Shown here piece after piece: positions 57,516-64,000 of a stretch of DNA of 64,000 bases; within the stretch, counting starts at the first letter, position 1; each line of letters opens with the position of its first letter. A program made the position numbers and the translations under genes. The stretch spans positions 457,001 to 521,000 of the forward strand of contig JAOTON010001820.1 in assembly GCA_034440635.1 (NCBI GenBank), given 5' to 3'. This DNA is from Lepas anatifera. Taxonomy: Eukaryota > Arthropoda > Thecostraca > Lepadidae. Under the pieces are notes generated by a model. The model saw only the letters and a list, made by a program, of their open reading frames with translations, was not told the origin of the DNA and ran no database searches.

Positions 57516-57919
57516 AGATTGATGATCCCAAAAAATGTTCTAGTTATGTGGATAAAATCATTCAATGGCCACGCGGGGATGGAAGGGCACCACTGGCTTC
57601 CTATTAGATGGGTAGTGTGCTAAAAATATTGCGTCAAGTCAATATCAAACTGTCAACAATCAGTTTTAAACAGTGATACAAGTCACTTTTTCTGTGGTTT
57701 TATGACTACCGCTAGGGGTAGTTTTAGCCTCAAAACTGGCCTTTGTGGTGTTTATTTGGCTATTTTGGTGAAAGTAATATTCTGACCCTCTTTGGCCCTT
57801 TTTTTAACTCGGTTTGACCTTTTCCGCTGAAAAAACTGTCAGCCCTGGGCAGCATCTATAGTCTCTAGACATGGAATAGCACAAAAATTGAAAAACATTT
57901 TTTAACACTATCGCGTCTA
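57516..57919. other. Nothing recognised
   Basis: AT-rich, no exon. Confidence 0.4.
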
Positions 57920-60040
57920 AGCTTTACTAAACCCCCTCAAAATGGGGTCTTGCTCCCCTGAAGACACCATAATGGCCAGCACAAGAAATGCCCCTCCCCC
58001 CACTGACTTGTCCATAAAAAATGTCCTGTCTTACATAATTCCTCGCAGGGGCCCTAGGCTAGCTCAGGACTTCCTTCGACATTCTACCTCAGGGGCCCCA
58101 AACCAGCTTGAGCCCGAATATCACTCCAGTAAGCTCCTGTGCAATACCCTCCCAAGGATCCAGAACAGCCCAGAGGCCTTTTGCGAAACTCTCTCTAAAG
58201 AGGTCCAGTATCAATTCAGGAGGCTCAGACACTAAGCTTAGGAGGCCCATACAAACTAGGAGGGCCAGACCAGCTGGGTGCTTCGACGAACTCACGAAGC
58301 CCCAGATAAGCACAAGGGGCCGCAAACAAGCCAAAAAGGCCCATACGTTAAACGGACCCGATCCATCCCAGGGGCACTTGTAAGCTCAAGGGACACTAAT
58401 CCAGCTAGGGGCCATAGGACAGAGTCAGAAACCTGTTATTTAGCTCCTCTCGAGGGGCCCTTACCAGCTAAGGTGGCCCCATACCAGGTTACGCCCCAAG
58501 ACAAAGTCAGTAAGCTCCTGTATCCTGACCTCTCTCAGAGTACCAGATCAGCCTAGGGACCCCTTGCAAAAACTTCCTCTCAGGAGGCCCAAACCCAACT
58601 CATGGGACCGAAGATTAGCCGAGAGGGCCATACCAGTTAAGAGGTTCCAGATCAGATAGGGGCCCCTGACGGCTCAAAAAGCGCCAGTGCCAGCACCAGG
58701 GTTTCAAGATCAGGGAGGGGACCCTGACCATCTGAAAAGGCCTCAGATCAGCTCAGGGACAAGACCCGCTATGAGGGCCCTAAATCGGCTCAGCAGGCTC
58801 AGAAAAACTCAGTGGGCCAGACCAGTTGGGCCCCCGACGATTTCAAGGGACCTTAAATCAATAGGGCTTGGACAAGCGAAAAGACCCATACCCATTTGAA
58901 GGGCCCAATACCAGCTCAGGGGTTCTTGCCCCAGAACAGTCCAGGGGCTACCTACAAACCTCCCTCTCCGGCGGCTCACAGCCAACTCAGGGGGCCCAAG
59001 ACCAGCTGATACCAATTAAAGGGTCCCGACAAGCGCAGAGCGCTCCAGTGCCAACACGTGGGTTTCAAGATCATTGTGGGGGCCTGACTATCTAAAGGGA
59101 CCCCAGATCAACTGAGGGGACTCAATATCACGTCAGAGGACCCACCACCAACTCAGGGGCCAGGCCTGTTCAGGGACCACAAAGTCGCTCAAGGGGTTCA
59201 GAAAAAACTCAGAGGACGATACCGAGGGGCCTCAAGCTCAAGTCTAGAACCTCCTGTGCAAAAGTCACTCAAGGGCTCCCAGAACAGCTCAGGGGCCCCT
59301 AGTGAAACTCCATCTCAGTACGCATAAAACCAACTCAGGGGTTCCAGAACATCTGATGGGTTCCAGAACATCTCAGGGGTCTCAAAAACATCTGAAGGAG
59401 GTCCCATATCAATCATATCAATTCAGGAGGGTAAGGAAAGATAAAAGGCCCAAAAAGCTCAGGAGCCCCAGTGTCGACTCACTGGTCCATATAGGCCCAT
59501 GTGTCTCAAGATAAGCGGGCTCCAGAACAGCCTAATGGCCCCTGCGAAACTTTGATCTCAGGAGGCACAAATTCAACTCAGGGGTGCAGAACAGCTCAGG
59601 GGCCCAAAAACCATCTGGCAGGCCCCATAAAAGTTCAGGGGCTATGGACCAGATAAGGGGCCCACGATGAGCTCAGGGGCTCATGTCCCAACTCTTAGGG
59701 GTTCGGTTTAGCCCAGGGTTCTCAAGATCACTGCAGGGGACCCGACCATGTAAAGGGCTCAGCCCAGCTCAAGGGCCCACACCATCTCAGGGGTCCAAAC
59801 CAGTTGCAGGTCTTAGTCTATTTCAGGGACCGAGGACTAGCTGAACTTCACGGAATCCCAAAACTGCTAAAGGAAGGGGGTAACACCAACGCGGGGGCTC
59901 CACGCCAATTCAAAGGCTCACTCAAGCTAAAGGGCCCTGAATCACCTCAAGGAGCGCCAAATCAGCTCAGGCGACCCATACCAGCTCAGGGGTGCTAACA
60001 CCGCTCGGAGACCTTAACACGCGAAGCTCAGGGGTGCCCC
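57920..60040. repeat. Degenerate short-period satellite, main block (2.1 kb)
   Basis: Over a hundred imperfect copies of a word like AGCTCAGGGGCCCNNACC at 18-22-base spacing, in one orientation. Individual units share only about 8-12 bases. Open frames through it change frame freely and encode nothing consistent. Confidence 0.8.
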
Positions 60041-60400
60041 CACCTATTTTCCAAGGTGCCCGGGGAACCGTTCGTCGCCAGAATACGCTACGCGGCCACA
60101 TTTGAGAGAATGCATGAGTGCGGCGATCGGTGAACGAATTAAAAATAATTGCTTCCATTTTGTTTACTTATATACTTTGAAATTCATGCTTATATTTTGA
60201 GACCGCCGCAATCGCGCAGTCGCACCGTTTGCCTGCACTTTCAGTGTATTACCGCCTTTCTGCATAATCAAGGCATTTCCCAATAGGTGTCCAGCACGGT
60301 CCATATCCTCGGTGAAAAACCGACCTAGGGTGCTGCTTAATTCAGCTGAGAGACCTTCACAACCTCCTTTGACCTTGACGACACTGAGCCAGGTCATTAA
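60041..60400. other. Nothing recognised
   Basis: No exon or repeat boundary seen. Confidence 0.4.
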
Positions 60401-60555
60401 AACCTAGCCATAACGTAGATCACCATCGCCCTCACGCACCTCTCAACGGGTGATTTCAAACCCTCTTGGTTTCCGAAATCCCAGGGGGGACACTTCAGGA
60501 CCCTCCACTGCACGTTGACGCCAGACCTTTCTCCACTGAGCGTATTAAGGTAAGA
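60401..60555 (-). mobile_element. TTAA/AGGTCA repeat, end fragment
   Basis: The reverse complement gives TTAATACGCTCAGTGGAG, GGTCTGGCGTCAACGTGCAG, TTTCGGAAACCAAGAGGGTT and GGCGATGGTGATCTACGTTA, matching the first 130 bp of 27783-28694. Confidence 0.75.
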
Positions 60556-60939
60556 GCATGGCCCAACACTAAATCACGTATCCTCTGTGAAAGACCGACT
60601 TAGTGTGCTACTTAGTTCAGCTGAGGGTCCCTAGACCAGCTCGGGGGCCCGTACTTTTCCTGACGCATAGTCGTGACGGGCAGCCGTAGCGCCGCCCCTG
60701 GCCTCCAGTACTCCTCTACAAAGAAGAAGCAAAGGGACAGATAGGTCAAATTATGACTCAGCCGATCAAACAAATGCCGCGAATTGAACTATCATTACTT
60801 ATAGGTTCGAAAATATTTTGCGAGAGCAGAGGGTGTAGGACCCGGGCTGACCCCCCAGGTTCTCTCGATTTCCAAATCAGGGGGGGTCCTGAACCCCCAA
60901 CCCCCGGGATCTCCACCCATGCTCAAGGGTATTTTATAG

Positions 60940-61560
60940 CAAACTGGAAGCAAAAGGCACCAAAGGGGGAAGCCGTGGTCATCGATGACTTAGAAAATTA
61001 TACATGTACTGCGCAAAATGTTGCTCAGTCGTATCACTGGTCTGCAAAGCAGGTGACTGTACTACACCCTTTTGTTCCATACTGGACTGAGGATGGAGTC
61101 CGGTGCAGTAGAAGTTGTTTTTTTTTAAGTGACGACTTAAAGCACTCTCACGTCATGGTTCATACCTTGCAGCACAAACTCATACCTAGGCTACGCACCC
61201 ACATGCCAAGTTTGAAGAAAATACATTACGTATCAGACGGGTGCGGTGGCCAATACAAAAACAATTTTCACTTTATTGATGTTTTTTATCATCCAGCTAG
61301 ACTTTCAAATACCATGTGAATGGCACTTCTTTGCTACCAGCCACGGAAGAACACCTGTGACGGAGTTGGCGGCAAAGTTAGAAGAACAGCCCAGGTAAGC
61401 TTAAGGAGAGAAGAAAAGGATCAGATCTTGGATCCGCTATTGATGTTCTCTTTTCTGACGCAATACTTCGACACCGCAATCCATTTCGAGTTTGTCGGTA
61501 GAAGGGAGGTCTTTGAAATATCAAAACGACAGATACGCAGTACAGCTCGGCGTTGAAGAT
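60940..61560 (+). pseudogene. Broken ORF, transposase-like unknown family
   Basis: The plus strand reads AVVIDDLENYTCTAQNVAQS, then HSHVMVHTLQHKLIPRL and KKIHYVSDGCGGQYKNNFHF. After a frameshift near 61290 it gives PCEWHFFATSHGR, and after a second near 61355 it gives CDGVGGKVRRTAQVSLRRE. The order SDGxxxQYKN, EWxFFATSHGKGPCDGxGGxVKR is one I know from a repetitive uncharacterised animal family with a DDE-like look. Whether it is a transposase is inferred. The piece ends near 61556 at RRxVFEISKRQIRS and carries at least two frameshifts. Confidence 0.65.
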
Positions 61561-61647
61561 CAAGGGCACCCAACGGTTTCATCGTTTCACACCCGTAAAC
61601 CTGAACAGCATGCAGGTGCGAGCGCTCTCTGAAGACATCGACGGAAC

Positions 61648-62050
61648 CAGTGGCAGATCTAGCCGGTCGGTTTGGGAGGAGCAAACCAAAGTCAAAAAAA
61701 GAAATAAGAGAAAAAACGTCACGCAGTGAAATATATCGTGCTACAATAATATGACTTGACAGTAGGATTTGGGATATTTGAGCCAAAATGCACAAAAACG
61801 TCACGGGGTGAAAAAGTATGGGCTCAAAATACTTTTTTCTATCCAAGATCCAATATTTACACTGAACTTAACTGGTTCTGTTTGAAGTTGAGAGTTGAAG
61901 CACCGAAATCTTGCTTATAAATTAAAAAGGAGTCAGGGCATAAAGGAGGTCGACCGCTTGGGGCAGGGGGTGGGCAAAAACATAGTTTTGCCCCCAGCTT
62001 TCCATTTAGGGGAACATGTCGTTTTTGCTTCCCCACTGGATCCGCCACTG
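61648..62050. mobile_element. hAT-like MITE, family 2, copy 2
   Basis: CAGTGGCAGATCTAGCC and GGATCCGCCACTG ends with a perfect 8-bp duplication GACGGAAC (61640-61647 and 62051-62058). It is inverted relative to 30110-30501; about 403 bp, with no transposase. Confidence 0.95.
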
Positions 62051-62696
62051 GACGGAACAGAGCTGCCTACTGTGACAGCGTAAGGTCAGCTCAGCACAAA
62101 GACAGCTCATGGAGGCGCCAGCTCACGTATTTCGGTGCATTGTTGCAAACCGGTGTCCGGTGTACATACATACATATTTTTGTACGTGCTGACAAATGTT
62201 TGATTCCTTTAACTTCAAGGAGAGTCAAATCGCGCAAAGATATCGTCAAGGCGGTAGCATTGCTATAGTTCTAACTCGCAAGTGGGAAACACTTGCTTCG
62301 GTCCGATGCAGAAAAAACTTATTTGGATTGACGCGATAGACAAGTTCTATATATGAACACAGGAAACCACGATTGCTTTATTTGGCTTTCACCAGACGTC
62401 TAGCACTGTTCCTATTGTATCACCATTTATCCCACTACATGTCCAATATACTGTCGAAGCCCAAGCGACGAGTTATTGTCATCCTTTAAAGCACCGTGAT
62501 GAGCATTAACACGCAGTCGGACAGGGCTTAAGCATAATTGCCCGAGGTGGCCGGATACCCTTCATGGCAGAAAAACAACATCGATGAGCGAGTTAATTTT
62601 GGAAATAACTTTGAAAATCTGTCCTCTATGTTTACGCACTGACTGACCTATATGCTTACAAAATCAGACATATATTCCTAAATAGCCATAACCTGC
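62051..62696. other. Intergenic, nothing recognised
   Basis: No exon or repeat boundary seen. Confidence 0.45.
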
Positions 62697-62925
62697 GGTC
62701 ACATAAGCATCGCCACCGGAAAAAGTGGGGGCCAGTCAAACTTCAACCTGATGCTGACAAAAACATTTACACGATAGGACCAAAAACTGTTCAAATTTGG
62801 GCTCCTCGTTGCCTACTGCAGCGGTTGTTTATGCAAATTTCAGGTTTTCTCCCATTTTGACTGAGAAGGAAATTTTGGGCCAAAAAGTGGGGGACCAGGC
62901 CCCCTGGCCCCCTTTTCCGACGCCT
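62697..62925. repeat. Dispersed repeat, copy of 57301-57515
   Basis: Same block order (CATCGCCACCGG, TCAACCTGATGCTGAC, TTTGGGCTCCTCGTTGCC, TTCTCCCATTTTGACTGAG), then GGGGGACCAGGCCCCCTGGC. Confidence 0.88.
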
Positions 62926-63499
62926 GTGTGCGGTCACACCAGTGCAAATGTATACCTAGCTGTGCGATGAAAACGTAGTATCATCAGGGTTGTATGTTAA
63001 GATCACCTCACTAGATCATAGGTCACAGACCAAGGTCATATAAACATTATCGCAATTGTTGATCCCAGAGCTTACGGTCACATGACGTTCCCTGGCAATA
63101 TGTGTATGATGTTTTGATGTTACAGCTAAGGTTACTGAATGCTAAGTTCCAGGTCACAGGCCAAAGACCGTGGGTCAAGGTCAAACTCATTGATTGCCTA
63201 ATGGTTGCTTATTTGCAAGCTTCAACGTATGTGCATCTATTAGGGAAATATCTCACGTTGTGGTGTCATTGGTCAATTACCTTGACCGACCGCGACCTAA
63301 ATATTCCAGCGAACAATTCTCTTTCTGAGATTCTTCTCTTTATGAAATTTGCCCGCTCAAAGTGTATTCGCGACTTGGTTTCGCACAATCACGGCATTTC
63401 GCCAAGTGTCAGGTACGGCCTACATTTGACCTCTATGACCTCATTTGACCTTGAGGATATTGGTCTAGGTCCATAAAATCTAGCTTAAAAAACACATTC
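62926..63499. other. AGGTCA-bearing stretch, nothing coding
   Basis: TGACCT/AGGTCA words recur (63000-63060, 63150-63190, 63420-63460). The 124-codon plus frame here has no recognised domain. Confidence 0.4.
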
Positions 63500-64000
63500 T
63501 ACAGCCCTCACAAAACCCGCAACATGCTTTTTCCTAACCCTCTTAATTGGTGAAATCTCAGGGGAGGCATTTCGGGACCCCTTCATTACGTGTGAATGCC
63601 AGGCTACCCTCCACTAAGCGTGTTAAATACACTAGTAGATATAAAAAACGGATGTTCTAACCTATTTTAATGGAAGGAGAAAAGTACAATCTTTAATTTG
63701 CAATATTCCATTTTGAACAAAAACTGTACCAGCAAATTTTGAATGTGACCTTAGGTTAAGGTCAAATCACAACTTTTTTCAAAAGTGACCTAGGGTCAAA
63801 CAGACTTCAGATTCGAGTTATTCGGCTCATTTCAGATAGGAAAGTGTATCTTTAATGCATAGTTCATCAGTCTCTGTGGGTTTTATGGTCACCTAAAAAT
63901 TGCACTGTAAGCAGATTTTCAAGAAATGCCTGAAGCAATAATTTCTAAAGTTTACTCCGATCGAGCTAAAACTTTCAGATTCGACTTTAGGGCCCATGAG
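63500..64000 (-). repeat. Dispersed TTAA/AGGTCA repeat, inverted copy of 54497-55060
   Basis: See 54497-55060. The copy runs through the end of the window. Confidence 0.9.

Noticed and set aside
1..64000. rRNA, spliceosomal RNA or functional tRNA genes
   Set aside because: No cloverleaf-capable tRNA or conserved rRNA block was seen; the only B-box sequences belong to the SINE copies.

Overview
The window looks like non-coding-rich nuclear DNA of an arthropod, probably a crustacean-type genome. The reasons are a (TTAGG)n-type telomeric repeat block, exons of animal genes split by very long introns, non-LTR retrotransposon remnants of arthropod type, and a heavy load of minisatellites, short DNA transposons and TA microsatellites. 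The species cannot be fixed from the sequence. A barnacle-like crustacean is only a guess. Coding density is very low, and nearly every long open frame is an accidental reading of a repeat.

Layout. 1.0-4.1 kb: a minisatellite split by a broken non-LTR retrotransposon (minus strand) whose 5' junction carries a foldback hairpin and about 209 bp of telomeric repeat. 5.7-6.5 kb: a TTAA-flanked MITE. 7.4-7.6 kb: the terminal exon of a USP37-like deubiquitinase (minus). 8.0-8.3 kb: two palindromes. 10.0-11.9 kb: two tandem copies of an AGGTCA-rich TTAA repeat. 13.9-14.5 kb: a broken transposon-associated ORF. 16.9-23.6 kb: two minus-strand exons that together encode the FYRC domain of a Trithorax/KMT2A-type histone methyltransferase, 5.7 kb apart, each with a minisatellite grown over its 3' splice site. 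26-27 kb: a minisatellite interrupted by a hAT-like MITE. 27.8-41.4 kb: a nest of TTAA-flanked AGGTCA-rich repeats with long inverted arms, plus a CR1/RTE-type LINE fragment, a tRNA-derived SINE and a hAT MITE. 41.4-47.9 kb: a Penelope-like fragment and dispersed repeats. 48.0-52.3 kb: three minisatellites and one probable 48-codon exon (minus). 52.7-54.6 kb: two hAT-like MITEs with clean 8-bp target duplications and a cluster of GTATAC-N4-GTATAC palindromes. 56.5-60.0 kb: a highly degenerate short-period satellite. 60.9-62.1 kb: a broken transposase-like ORF and another hAT MITE. 63.5-64.0 kb: an inverted copy of the 54.5-55.1 kb repeat, running off the end.

How it fits together. The host genes seen are pieces of two or three minus-strand genes: the trx/KMT2 gene (upstream exon at 22.8 kb, downstream exon at 16.9 kb), the USP37-like gene ending at 7.4 kb, and an unassigned exon at 50.7 kb that could be a more 5' trx exon. 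Everything else is mobile or tandem DNA. The most notable signals are the telomeric repeat fused to a retrotransposon 5' end, the two minisatellites that multiply trx splice acceptors, and perfect AGGTCA-N-TGACCT palindromes (the ecdysone-receptor IR1 consensus) carried inside dispersed repeats.
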